Assembly (NCBI GenBank): GCA_001769215.1
Contig: MEOL01000037.1
Coordinates: 62,001-126,000, forward strand
DNA: 64,000 nt
Source: Bacteroidetes bacterium GWF2_41_31
GTDB taxonomy: Bacteria; Bacteroidota; Bacteroidia; Bacteroidales; F082
Direction: 5' to 3'
This document shows positions 24,828 to 34,042 of the stretch, piece by piece. The notes below the pieces were generated by a model. It was not told where the DNA came from and made no database searches. It saw nothing but the letters and a program-made list of their open reading frames with translations. How positions within the stretch are numbered: position 1 is the first letter of the stretch; every line of letters begins with the position of its first letter. The translations under genes were made by a program, and so were the position numbers.

Positions 24828-26124
24828 TCATTATAAATACATAGACGAATTTTATAAAAACAGCCTCTCCGGTTACAAAGAAGAAGCCGGGAAAGAGGTG
24901 TGGGAAAACCTTCGGTGGACTTTGTTCTGGATGAAGTATAAATGGTTTATCGGACTAAGCTCCATCGTCCTTTTATTGGGTGCCTCTGCAGTTGGATTTT
25001 ATAGTTTATCCAATAGTTCCGGTACTTCTACCAAAATAGCCCGGGATTCTGATCATATATCAGAAGTGATGCTGGCTTATAATATTGAAAATGAAAACAA
25101 TGCCTTGTATGCAATTGAATCTACTTCTGAGTCGGAACAGCTTGCATCCGAATATCAGCATGCAGAACGATCCAACCTGTCAGGCCACGGAATCCATTCC
25201 TTTGGGGCAGGAATAGAGGATGTTAACGAACTGATTCAATTAGATAATTCCCTCAGCAATGAAACCACCAGGATGGAGCATGCCTTATTCCTTTCGGGAA
25301 TGACCAGCCTGCCGATGAACATTGACCTTACCTTAAACCCTGACAGTTTATTAATGGGTGCCAACCGATATGTTGGACCGATTCCAACCTCCATGAAAAA
25401 TAAATGGTTTTCGATGAACTTTTATGGTGGACCTTCGTTCTCAAGTGCCCATATTTCGGGTGTTAATGCTGAATACACAGATTATCGAAATGCCAACGAA
25501 TCGGCCTCGCCGGGTTGGTCGTTGGGTACAGACCTCAGGTTTCATGTTAAGAACTGGGTATTTACCACCGGAATCAATTATGCTGTATACAATCAAAAAC
25601 GATCGTATCAGTTTCATTACCAGGAATATTCTCCTGAAGATAGTTATTTTGATTACGATACAACCTGGGTATGGGTTTTCGACCCACCTGACGTTGGAAT
25701 CCCTATTATTTCTGGAATTGACAGTAGTTGGGTAAAAGTTTACAATGACAAAATCCGAGATAATTCAGGACAAAACCAGGTGAGATATTTTGAAATCCCA
25801 TTGTTAGTTGGTTATTCCACCAGTACAAGCAGGTTTACCATCGAGTTAAACGCCGGAGCCTCGGTAGGTTTTCTCACTTATTCAAAAATCAGTATCCCTG
25901 ATTTGTACAACTACAATGAAATGGTTGAAGCCAAAGCCGTGAACAAAACCATGGTTAATTTTGTTGCCAATGCATCCATTTACTATCATTTGAACCATAA
26001 GCTCAGCCTATATGTTTCTCCTAACTATAAACAAAACCTGAATTCTGTTTTCACCGTAACATATCAGCAAAAACAACGTTTCAATACAATTGGTATTAAT
26101 TTTGGTGTAAACGTGATGTTTTAG
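24811..26124 (+). CDS. Sigma-factor-linked membrane protein with outer-membrane beta-barrel-like domain
   Basis: 437 residues. A hydrophilic N-terminus of about 45 residues (YKYIDEFYKNSLSGYKEEAG), one membrane helix (KWFIGLSSIVLLLGASAVGFYSL, about 48-70), an acidic, low-complexity linker (about 75-195), then a C-terminal region of alternating strands (KWFSMNFYGGPSFSSAH, SLGTDLRFHVKNWVFTTGIN, FNTIGINFGVNVMF) like small outer-membrane barrel domains. The translational overlap with the ECF sigma gene and the short cytoplasmic start fit an anti-sigma-like role. A membrane helix plus a barrel-like domain in one chain is a known but poorly understood layout in Bacteroidota. Confidence 0.75.
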   Translation: MLKMNDHYKYIDEFYKNSLSGYKEEAGKEVWENLRWTLFWMKYKWFIGLSSIVLLLGASAVGFYSLSNSSGTSTKIARDSDHISEVMLAYNIENENNALYAIESTSESEQLASEYQHAERSNLSGHGIHSFGAGIEDVNELIQLDNSLSNETTRMEHALFLSGMTSLPMNIDLTLNPDSLLMGANRYVGPIPTSMKNKWFSMNFYGGPSFSSAHISGVNAEYTDYRNANESASPGWSLGTDLRFHVKNWVFTTGINYAVYNQKRSYQFHYQEYSPEDSYFDYDTTWVWVFDPPDVGIPIISGIDSSWVKVYNDKIRDNSGQNQVRYFEIPLLVGYSTSTSRFTIELNAGASVGFLTYSKISIPDLYNYNEMVEAKAVNKTMVNFVANASIYYHLNHKLSLYVSPNYKQNLNSVFTVTYQQKQRFNTIGINFGVNVMF

Positions 26125-26163
26125 TGGCAACAGACTCATCTTGCCAGTTAGTAGATTTTGAAA

Positions 26164-27990
26164 ATGAAGTATTTGATTACATTGTATGTGTTACTATCGG
26201 TAGCGGCTTCTGTCTTTGGGCAGAAAAATGCAATGGTTTGGTACTTTGGCGATCAGGTCGGACTTGATTTTAACGCGGGTAATCCGGTAGTTTTAACGGA
26301 TGGAGAGATGAAGGCGGAAGCCGGATGTGCCAGCATGTGCGACAACATGGGGAATTTGCTTTTCTATACCAACGGAAATAAAGTCTGGAACAAAAACCAT
26401 GTGGTCATGGCTAATGGCGATTCACTACTGGGTGGTCAGACAATAAATCCAAATTGTGTGATCGTACCTTTGCCACTCTCCAATTCCGTTTTTTACTTGT
26501 TTACAGTTGTTAATACAGATAGTATTAATAGATTAAGTTACTCAATAATCGATATGGATCTTGAAAACGGATTTGGAAGGTTAACACAAAAAAATATTTT
26601 CATATCGACCAATGTACTGGAAAAAATGGCTGCTGTTCCGCATTGTAATGGATATGATTTTTGGATTATTTCACATGGGAAGAGCAATGTTTTTAACTGT
26701 TACCTGTTAACATCAACGGGAATCAATACGATACCTGTTACTAGCCAAACAGGGTCTAATCCAAGAATTGATTTTGGTTACCTTAAAATTTCTCCCGCAT
26801 CAAATAAAATTGTGGTACCGATAAATAATGATACGTTGCTGGCTGAAGTTTTTAACCTGGACAACCATACTGGAATCATAAGTCACCCCATTCAGATCGG
26901 TATTATTGAAGAAAATACATATTGTTACGGAGTTGAATTTTCACCTGATGGATCGCTGTTATATATGAGCATTAGAGGGGTAAATTATGGTATTTGGCAA
27001 TACGATTTGGAATCAGTTGACATGGAGGTTTTGAACAGTTCAAAGGTCAACATTGCAACGGGCAACAATTTTGCCTTGCAATTGGCTCCCAACGGCAAAA
27101 TATATATTGCCTGTAATAACCGGTCTTATCTGAATTCTATTGATAAACCAAACGAAAAAGGTACAAGGTGTGGTTTTCAATTTCAAAGTGTTAATTTTAC
27201 CCAGGGAACTGTGTTGATGACGTTACCTGGTTTCATTCAGTCAAATTTTTATCAACCTACTTTGACAGTGTCACATACCTGCTTGGGCGACACAGCTCAT
27301 TTTATTGTTAACCAGATTGATAATATGGACTCGATCCATTGGAATTTTGGAGATACTTTGCTAAACCCTTATATTACAGGATCTCATTTTTCAGTTTATC
27401 ATGAATTTCCGCAAACGGGTTTTTATGATGTCGAAGCCAGGCTTTATCATTGTGGAAATGAGGTTATAATCCATCGGCGAATCGAGATATTTTCCAATCC
27501 GGTTTCCTCTCTTCCTCATGATACAATATTTTGTTCAAAATGTAATTTGGTATTGGATGCCGGAGATGGTTTTGATTTTTATAAATGGAATAATGATAGT
27601 GAATACCAATATTTGTCTGTTTATCAGGCCGGCGATTATTGGGTGGAGGTTGGAAAAAACGGTTGCTTTATTACCGACACTGCTTTTGTCAGAGAACTCA
27701 TTCCTTTACTTCAGTTTCCCAATGCGTTTACTCCTAATGCCGATGAAGTGAACGATGTTTTTAAAGCCATTGGGAATATTAGTACAGTGGAGTTTTCAAT
27801 CTCGATCGTGAATCGACAGGGTGTAGTTGTATACAAAAGCAATGATATTTTAGAAGGTTGGGATGGTCGGGTCGAAGGTCAATCCCCAATGGGGGAAACG
27901 TATGTGTGGTATGCAACTTATAGTTTTTACAATGAATCGGGATTTCTGACGAGAGAACGAATAAGAGGTTTCGTTACCTTAATTAGGTAG
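26164..27990 (+). CDS. T9SS type B cargo protein with PKD-like domain (gliding-motility-associated C-terminus)
   Basis: Start at the ATG at 26164, giving signal MKYLITLYVLLSVAASVFGQ. The long N-terminal region (about 20-360) has repeated WD/YncE-like propeller features (FSPDGSLLYMSIRG, LQLAPNGKIYIACNNRSYL). A PKD-like domain follows (HWNFGDTLLNPY, QTGFYDVEARLYHCG), then an Ig-like stretch and the type B sorting domain: FPNAFTPNADEVNDVFKAIG, FSISIVNRQGVVVY, GWDGR, Y-W tail and RGFVTLIR. It should cross the outer membrane by T9SS. A PorP/SprF partner, often next to type B cargo, is not seen here. Confidence 0.85.
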   Translation: MKYLITLYVLLSVAASVFGQKNAMVWYFGDQVGLDFNAGNPVVLTDGEMKAEAGCASMCDNMGNLLFYTNGNKVWNKNHVVMANGDSLLGGQTINPNCVIVPLPLSNSVFYLFTVVNTDSINRLSYSIIDMDLENGFGRLTQKNIFISTNVLEKMAAVPHCNGYDFWIISHGKSNVFNCYLLTSTGINTIPVTSQTGSNPRIDFGYLKISPASNKIVVPINNDTLLAEVFNLDNHTGIISHPIQIGIIEENTYCYGVEFSPDGSLLYMSIRGVNYGIWQYDLESVDMEVLNSSKVNIATGNNFALQLAPNGKIYIACNNRSYLNSIDKPNEKGTRCGFQFQSVNFTQGTVLMTLPGFIQSNFYQPTLTVSHTCLGDTAHFIVNQIDNMDSIHWNFGDTLLNPYITGSHFSVYHEFPQTGFYDVEARLYHCGNEVIIHRRIEIFSNPVSSLPHDTIFCSKCNLVLDAGDGFDFYKWNNDSEYQYLSVYQAGDYWVEVGKNGCFITDTAFVRELIPLLQFPNAFTPNADEVNDVFKAIGNISTVEFSISIVNRQGVVVYKSNDILEGWDGRVEGQSPMGETYVWYATYSFYNESGFLTRERIRGFVTLIR

Positions 27991-28066
27991 TAAAACTGAT
28001 CATTTTGCTTTTTGAGGCCTGATGGATATGGTGTAATGTGTTGTTGTTGACAAAATTAATACTGTG

Positions 28067-30118
28067 ATGAGGAACCTAAATTTAATTTTAATATTGATAC
28101 TGGGAATGAATCGTTTAATGTGGTCACAGCATGCACCTATAGCGAATGATGATTATCTAGGCTCCGTTCTGGGGAATACCATAACCATGAATGTGGTTAG
28201 AAACGATATTCATCCGGATGGACTTTCTTTTAAAATTTCCGGCATTTCAGTCCCTGCCTTATATACTGATAGTACTATTACTTTTTCAATAGATTATGAT
28301 AAATATTGTAATGTTGCTGATACCATTAAATTTAGTTATTTTTTGCAGGATATAAACGGTAATACGGGTGAAGAATCCTTTGGTAATGTTTATATCATGA
28401 TTGAGAACAATAAGTTTTATAACTTCTTGGATTATAACAATATCAGGGCGCGTGTTCAGGCCAGTGGTATTCAGTTTTTTTCAGGGCCGATATCGGGTAA
28501 TGGCAATACAAATGACAAAGAATTTGAATTCCCAAAAGGGAGTGGAAAAAACACCATTTATAATTCAACGTTATGGGTTGGAGGTTTTGATGAATCGAAT
28601 AATTTAAAACTGGCTGCAGAACTTTATCGGCAAGTGGGGTTGGATTATTGGACTGGGCCACTTAGCACCGCTGGAGATAGTCTGTTTGTTGATGCCTCCA
28701 CAGCAGTAAAGTGGCAAAAAGTCTGGAAGCTAACAACCGATGAAATAGTCTACCATATATTGCATTATCGGGATAGTGGGTATCAGATTAAGAATGACAT
28801 TGGCACATGGCCTGCTCATGGTGATCAAAATAAAAATCAAGCCCGATATCTGGCTCCTTTCGTTGATGTAGATGGCGATAGCATTTATAATCCAATGCAA
28901 GGGGATTATCCAATTATCAGGGGTGATCAATGTATATTTTATATCATCAACGATTTGAGGCCGCATTTGGAAACGGGAGGAGAAGCGCTTGGTATCGAAA
29001 TTCATTGCATGGCTTACGAATATAATAACGGGATTTCAAATCCACTTGACAACACTGTATTTTATAGCTTTAAAATCTTCAATAGATCTGCGCATACATA
29101 CCGCGACACTTATATTGGTCTTTTTACCGATATCGATATTGGCAATTCAAACGATGATTTTGTTGGCTGCGATGTGTCCAGAGGGGCTTATTATGGTTAT
29201 AATGGCGACTCAGTTGATGGAAATGGGGAGGCAGGAACATATGGAAATAATACACCTGCCCAGGGAATTGTAATTCTTGGTGGGCCAAAGCAGGATGCCA
29301 ATGGGTTGGATGATCCGGCACCGCAATGCGATGAAAGTATCACTGGTGTTGGCTTTGGTGACGGTATTGCAGACAATGAGAGATATGGTATGATGAAGTT
29401 TTTGTGGTTTAACAATAGCCTTGGAATCCAGGGAGATCCTACAGATGGCTTGGATTATTATAATTATTTAAAGAATATCTGGAAAGATGGAACTGCAATG
29501 GAATACGGAGGAAATGGACATGTATTAAGTGGTGCTTTTGGCCCGTTTGCCAATTTTATGTTTCCTGGGATGAGTGATCCATGTTTCTGGGGTACTGGTG
29601 GAGTCGAACCCTTTGGTCCGGTAAACTGGACCGAGGTTTCGGCCGGTAACTCACCCGGCGATCGCCGGGGATTAAGCGTCATGGGTCCCTTTACTTTTGA
29701 ACCAGGTTCAATGGAACGTGTTGATATAGCTTATGTTGCAGCCTTTAGGGAAAATGACAAAACGGCGGTTGAAACCATGCTGTCCTATGTTGACTCGGTG
29801 AGAGCCGAATACATCAAAGACCCCACGTATTTTGGTTACCAATGGCTGGATGTGAAAGAACCATTTTCGGAAGATGAAGACAACCCACTAAATATATATC
29901 CCAATCCTTCTTCAGGCTCGATAACCATTTCGTATAACCCGGATATTAGAAAATCCCGATATATCCTGTCCGATCTCATGGGAAGGGTATTGATTTCGGA
30001 TTGGTTGGATCAGACCGGATCGCAGATAATTGATGTTTCAAACTTAAAATCAGGATTGTATATTTTAACCATCCATAAAGGTCTGGTATCAAATTCGTTT
30101 AAAGTTATAAAGCTCTAA
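28067..30118 (+). CDS. T9SS type A cargo protein, YRQxGxDYWTGPL family (copy 1)
   Basis: About 683 residues, start at ATG 28067 (a GTG one codon upstream is possible). Signal peptide to about SQ at residue 21; an Ig/cadherin-like domain PIANDDYLGSVLGNTITMNV...RNDIHPDG; then the family core: DYNNIRARVQASG, FEFPKGSGKNTIYNSTLWVGG, LYRQVGLDYWTGPL, a Ca-site-like DVDGDSIYNPMQGDYP, GDQCIFYIINDLRPH, GEALGIEIHCMAYE, DIGNSNDDFVGCDVSRG. It ends in a type A sorting domain (IYPNPSSGSITISY...LKSGLYILTIHKG). Surface-exposed or secreted. Function unknown. A tandem paralogue follows at 30358, and a longer relative lies at 44658. Confidence 0.82.
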   Translation: MRNLNLILILILGMNRLMWSQHAPIANDDYLGSVLGNTITMNVVRNDIHPDGLSFKISGISVPALYTDSTITFSIDYDKYCNVADTIKFSYFLQDINGNTGEESFGNVYIMIENNKFYNFLDYNNIRARVQASGIQFFSGPISGNGNTNDKEFEFPKGSGKNTIYNSTLWVGGFDESNNLKLAAELYRQVGLDYWTGPLSTAGDSLFVDASTAVKWQKVWKLTTDEIVYHILHYRDSGYQIKNDIGTWPAHGDQNKNQARYLAPFVDVDGDSIYNPMQGDYPIIRGDQCIFYIINDLRPHLETGGEALGIEIHCMAYEYNNGISNPLDNTVFYSFKIFNRSAHTYRDTYIGLFTDIDIGNSNDDFVGCDVSRGAYYGYNGDSVDGNGEAGTYGNNTPAQGIVILGGPKQDANGLDDPAPQCDESITGVGFGDGIADNERYGMMKFLWFNNSLGIQGDPTDGLDYYNYLKNIWKDGTAMEYGGNGHVLSGAFGPFANFMFPGMSDPCFWGTGGVEPFGPVNWTEVSAGNSPGDRRGLSVMGPFTFEPGSMERVDIAYVAAFRENDKTAVETMLSYVDSVRAEYIKDPTYFGYQWLDVKEPFSEDEDNPLNIYPNPSSGSITISYNPDIRKSRYILSDLMGRVLISDWLDQTGSQIIDVSNLKSGLYILTIHKGLVSNSFKVIKL

Positions 30119-30357
30119 ACTTTAGAATAAAGTCAACCCTTCAGTTTTGCCTAACGAGAGCATGTGACTACTTTATAAGGTATTTCGCAAATTACTGCCT
30201 TATTACTCTTTATTACCCCTGATTATAAAATCGTTTGAATGGTTGACATTTGTCTTCCAATTAATAAGGCGGGGGACAACCAAAGCACTTTTAGCTTCGT
30301 CTTGCCATTAGAAACATCAGGTAAGTACCTGCCAGGTAGTAATTTAAAACGATAGTT

Positions 30358-32400
30358 ATGAAGAATAATTTATTATTCTTGTTCGCGCTGTTAGCATCCG
30401 GCGCTTTATGTTCGCAAAACGTACCTATAGCAAATGACGATTATGCACTGTCTGGCTTGGGGGATACCATCACCATCAATGTGGTTGCAAACGATACCCA
30501 TCCGGATGGCATTTCATTTAAAGTTCGATCGGCTCCAAATTCATTAATTTTCACTGATAGTACCGTTACCTATTATTTTGACTATGATTCATATTATAAC
30601 ATTACTGATACCCTTAGATTCGGCTATATATTAATGGATGAAAATGGTTTAGCAGGTCCTGAAAGTCAGGGAATTGTATTTATTGATATAAATAACTCAG
30701 GTTATATAAACTATTTGGACATCAATAATATTCGTGCCCAAATTCAGGCCAGTGGACAACAATTCTGGCCGGAACCTATCTCTAATGGATTGAATGATCC
30801 TGTTTTTGAATTTCCAAAAGGCAGCGGACTCAACACCATTTTTAACTCAACTTTGTGGATTGGTGGGCTGGATGAGTCTGATTCTCTGAGATTAGCTGCT
30901 GAGCGTTACCGACAATCAGGTCTTGATTACTGGACCGGACCCTTAAGCAGTGATGGTACTGGTTTGAGTATTGACCTTTCCACCGTAGTACAATATCAAA
31001 AAGTTTGGAAATTAACCGGGGAAGAGCTGCTTTACCACAAAAATCATTACTCGGATGCAGGCTATGTGATGATCAATGATATCGCCACCTGGCCGGCACA
31101 TGGTGATACCGGATTAAATCAGGCAGAAAATCTGGCTCCTTTTGTGGATACCGATGGGGATAACTTGTATAATCCAATGGCGGGAGACTATCCTTTGATT
31201 CGCGGCGATCAATGCATCTATTTTATTGTTAACGATTTGCGTAATCATACTGAATCGGGTGGTGAAGCTCTGGGGCTTGAAATCCATGGAATGGCTTATG
31301 AATTCTATTATGATGAATCCATTTCGATGAACAATGCGGTTTTCTTCAGCTATAAAATCATCAACCGATCATCCAACACCTATCACGACACCTATGTTGG
31401 TTTATTTACCGATTTTGATTTGGGTTTTGCCGGTGATGATTATGTGGGATGCGATGTCGCCCGCGGCACCTATTATGGCTATAACGGAGACTCAATTGAT
31501 GGAGAGGGCGGTGCCGGAACTTATGGTGACAATGTACCAGCCCAGGGAATTGTAATTCTGGGCGGACCCTTCTTGGATGCCAATAGCCTGGATGATCCAG
31601 ATAATCAATGCGATGAAAGTATCAATGGGGTTGATTTTGGTGACGGCATCGCAGATAATGAGCGCTATGGGATGAAAAAGTTCATTTATTTTAACAATAC
31701 ATCACAGGCTCAGGGAGATCCGCAAAACGCTGAAGATTACTATAATTATCTGAATAGCATTTGGCGTGATGGCACCACCATGGAATATGGTGGCAGCGGA
31801 CATATAAACAGCGGAGCCTATGGCCCTTCAGCCAATTTTATGTATCCCGGTTTAACCGATCCATGTTTCTGGGGAACAAGCGGTGTCGAGCCTTTTGGAC
31901 CTGTTGACTGGACCGAGGTCACTGTTAATAATGTGCCGGGTGACAGAAGAGGATTAAGTGTAATGGGACCGTTTACCTTTGAGCCGGAAACCACCGAAAT
32001 GATAGACGTGGCCTATGTGGCAGCATTCCATGCCGATAATGAAACAGCCGTTGAAACGCTGATGACTTATGTGGATGAGGTAAAAACGGAGTATTATAAA
32101 AACCCCACTTACTTTGGATATCAATGGCTGGGAGTGGATGAAAATACACCTGTAAATGATAAAAATAAAATTTTAATTTATCCAAATCCTGTTTCCAACA
32201 CCCTGACATTTACTTATTCAGGACAAAGTGAGAATGCGGTTTACAAACTAACGGACATCATGGGCACAACAGTAATGACTGATCAATTGGCAGGAAATGA
32301 ATCGCATACCCTGGACGTTTCTTCTTTGAAACCCGGTATGTATGTTCTTACCATCACCGGTACAAATGGAATGGTTGCGACCAAAGTTCTGAAAAACTAA
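30358..32400 (+). CDS. T9SS type A cargo protein, YRQxGxDYWTGPL family (copy 2)
   Basis: 680 residues, clearly paralogous to the gene ending at 30118 through its whole length: PIANDDYALSGLGDTITINV...NDTHPDG, DINNIRAQIQASGQQFW, FPKGSGLNTIFNSTLWIGG, RYRQSGLDYWTGPL, DTDGDNLYNPMAGDYP, GDQCIYFIVNDLRNH, GEALGLEIHGMAYE, DYVGCDVARGTYYGYNGDS. It ends in a type A sorting domain (IYPNPVSNTLTFTYSG...SLKPGMYVLTITG). Signal peptide at residues 1-19. The two copies probably arose by tandem duplication and have diverged mostly in loops. Function unknown. Confidence 0.82.
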   Translation: MKNNLLFLFALLASGALCSQNVPIANDDYALSGLGDTITINVVANDTHPDGISFKVRSAPNSLIFTDSTVTYYFDYDSYYNITDTLRFGYILMDENGLAGPESQGIVFIDINNSGYINYLDINNIRAQIQASGQQFWPEPISNGLNDPVFEFPKGSGLNTIFNSTLWIGGLDESDSLRLAAERYRQSGLDYWTGPLSSDGTGLSIDLSTVVQYQKVWKLTGEELLYHKNHYSDAGYVMINDIATWPAHGDTGLNQAENLAPFVDTDGDNLYNPMAGDYPLIRGDQCIYFIVNDLRNHTESGGEALGLEIHGMAYEFYYDESISMNNAVFFSYKIINRSSNTYHDTYVGLFTDFDLGFAGDDYVGCDVARGTYYGYNGDSIDGEGGAGTYGDNVPAQGIVILGGPFLDANSLDDPDNQCDESINGVDFGDGIADNERYGMKKFIYFNNTSQAQGDPQNAEDYYNYLNSIWRDGTTMEYGGSGHINSGAYGPSANFMYPGLTDPCFWGTSGVEPFGPVDWTEVTVNNVPGDRRGLSVMGPFTFEPETTEMIDVAYVAAFHADNETAVETLMTYVDEVKTEYYKNPTYFGYQWLGVDENTPVNDKNKILIYPNPVSNTLTFTYSGQSENAVYKLTDIMGTTVMTDQLAGNESHTLDVSSLKPGMYVLTITGTNGMVATKVLKN

Positions 32401-32456
32401 CGTTGGAATATCATTTGATTCGGGTTTATTCCGGGACTCAACAGTCATTTAAAACT

Positions 32457-32490
32457 AAAGCCTGTGGCGAATGAGTTCACAGGCTTTTTT
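32457..32490 (+). terminator. Terminator after tandem T9SS cargo genes
   Basis: AAAGCCTGTG and CACAGGCTTT arms with a 10-base loop, then a T run, about 57 bp past the stop of copy 2. Confidence 0.8.
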
Positions 32491-32519
32491 AAATTTTAAA
32501 CAATAAATCTGATCGACTT

Positions 32520-32625
32520 GCAGTCGGATAAATCCGGCTGCAATGGATGTCCAATAAATACATTCATTGTTGATGAATAAAACACTTTAGAATCAATCCA
32601 TTGCAGTCTGGCTTTAGCCGACTGC
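32520..32625. repeat. Imperfect inverted repeat with nested hairpins
   Basis: The arms at 32520-32548 and 32596-32625 are imperfect reverse complements of about 29 bp (GCAGTCGG...CTGCAATGGAT against ATCCATTGCAG...CCGACTGC). Each arm also folds alone (GCAGTCGGAT/ATCCGGCTGC with one wobble; GGCTTTAGCC core in the other). It lies in the gap between convergent genes and looks like a small non-coding mobile or palindromic element. Nothing else was seen in 32491-32699. Confidence 0.65.
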
Positions 32626-32699
32626 TAGCCCCTTCTGTTTAAGCACCTGTTATATAGGTAAAAGGGAATTTTAAAAACGAGAGATTAGAAATCAAATAG

Positions 32700-34034
32700 T
32701 TAAAAATATTTACCGATCAGTTTCACCACATCATTACCATTTGCCAATATGAGCAAACTAAACAGGATCACCATTCCTACTACCTGAGCTCTTTCCAAAA
32801 ATTTGTCGCTGGGTTTACGGCGTGCAATTAGTTCATACAACAGGAACAATACATGACCACCATCGAGTGCCGGAATGGGCAATACATTAATAATTGCCAA
32901 CATAATGGATAAGAAGGCCGTTAATCTCCAAAAGCTTTCCCAATGCCAATAAGTGGGGAAAATGCTCCCAATGGTGATAAATCCGCCAACACCTTCATAG
33001 GCTTTCACTTCGGGAGAGAACAGCAGTTTAAGCTGTTTGAGGTAGTTGCCAATACCACTCCAGGTGCGATTAAATCCGGCAGGAATAGCTTGTGTGATGG
33101 AATATTCCTTTTTGCTGAAGTTGAAGAATTGGGTAAAATCCCCCAGCGGAAAAACACCTAACATACCACTTTCATCCAGGGTCATCGGAAGCGAAAGTGT
33201 ATCAGATCCGCGTATTACGGCGATGGTAACTGCTTCATTTTTATGCTTTTGTATTTCTTCCCTGAAATCATTGAAATACTTAATATTCATACCATTAATA
33301 CCAAAAATGGTGTCTCCGAGTAACATGCCCGCCTCTTTGGCAACGGAGTTTTCAGCAAATTTAAAGGCAACAAAAGGAATCCGAACACTGAAAATAGGAG
33401 TTCTATGATTCACCAGTTTATTCAAACTACCTTCAGGAAGACGGACCTGAATAATTTTTCCATCTCGTTCAACTTCAACAACTTTTACCTCGTTTAGCAC
33501 AATATTCATGGGAATTTTGCTGAAATCTTCCACATATAAACCGTCGAGGGCCATAATTTTATCTCCAGGCATAAACCCCATTTCCATGCCCAGACTATCG
33601 GGTCGTACACCATATTTGTTGGCTTCGGAGGTGGGCAAATATTCATCACCATAACTGGCCAACATGGCAATGTAAATGACGATGGCCAATACTACGTTCA
33701 TGGTTACGCCACCCAGCATGATGATGAGTCGTTGCCAGGCTGGTTTCGATCTGAATTCCCATGGTTGGGCGGGTTGTTTCATTTGCTCTTTGTCCATGGA
33801 CTCATCAATCATGCCCGAAATTTTAACATATCCTCCCAATGGAAGCCAGCCCATCCCATATTCGGTTCCTTTGTAGGTGAATTTAAACAACGAAAACCAT
33901 GGATCAAAGAAGAGGTAAAATTTTTCGACACGCGTTTTAAATATTTTTGCAGCAAAAAAGTGCCCGAATTCATGCACTACCACCAAAATGGATAAGCTGA
34001 GCAGTAGTTGAAGTATTTGAATTAAAATTTCCAT
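32700..34034 (-). CDS. rseP: RIP site-2 metalloprotease RseP
   Basis: 444 residues. Zinc site HEFGH at residues 21-25 in the first membrane helix, second zinc ligand region IPALDGGHVLF near the C-terminus, two PDZ-like segments between (ADSLGMEMGFMPGDKIMALDG; KEAGMLLGDTIFGINGM), and four hydrophobic segments in all. It cleaves membrane-embedded anti-sigma factors or signal peptides. It starts 8 bp after dxr ends; dxr-rseP adjacency is widely conserved. Confidence 0.93.
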   Translation of the reverse strand: MEILIQILQLLLSLSILVVVHEFGHFFAAKIFKTRVEKFYLFFDPWFSLFKFTYKGTEYGMGWLPLGGYVKISGMIDESMDKEQMKQPAQPWEFRSKPAWQRLIIMLGGVTMNVVLAIVIYIAMLASYGDEYLPTSEANKYGVRPDSLGMEMGFMPGDKIMALDGLYVEDFSKIPMNIVLNEVKVVEVERDGKIIQVRLPEGSLNKLVNHRTPIFSVRIPFVAFKFAENSVAKEAGMLLGDTIFGINGMNIKYFNDFREEIQKHKNEAVTIAVIRGSDTLSLPMTLDESGMLGVFPLGDFTQFFNFSKKEYSITQAIPAGFNRTWSGIGNYLKQLKLLFSPEVKAYEGVGGFITIGSIFPTYWHWESFWRLTAFLSIMLAIINVLPIPALDGGHVLFLLYELIARRKPSDKFLERAQVVGMVILFSLLILANGNDVVKLIGKYF

Positions 34035-34042
34035 GTTACTTT

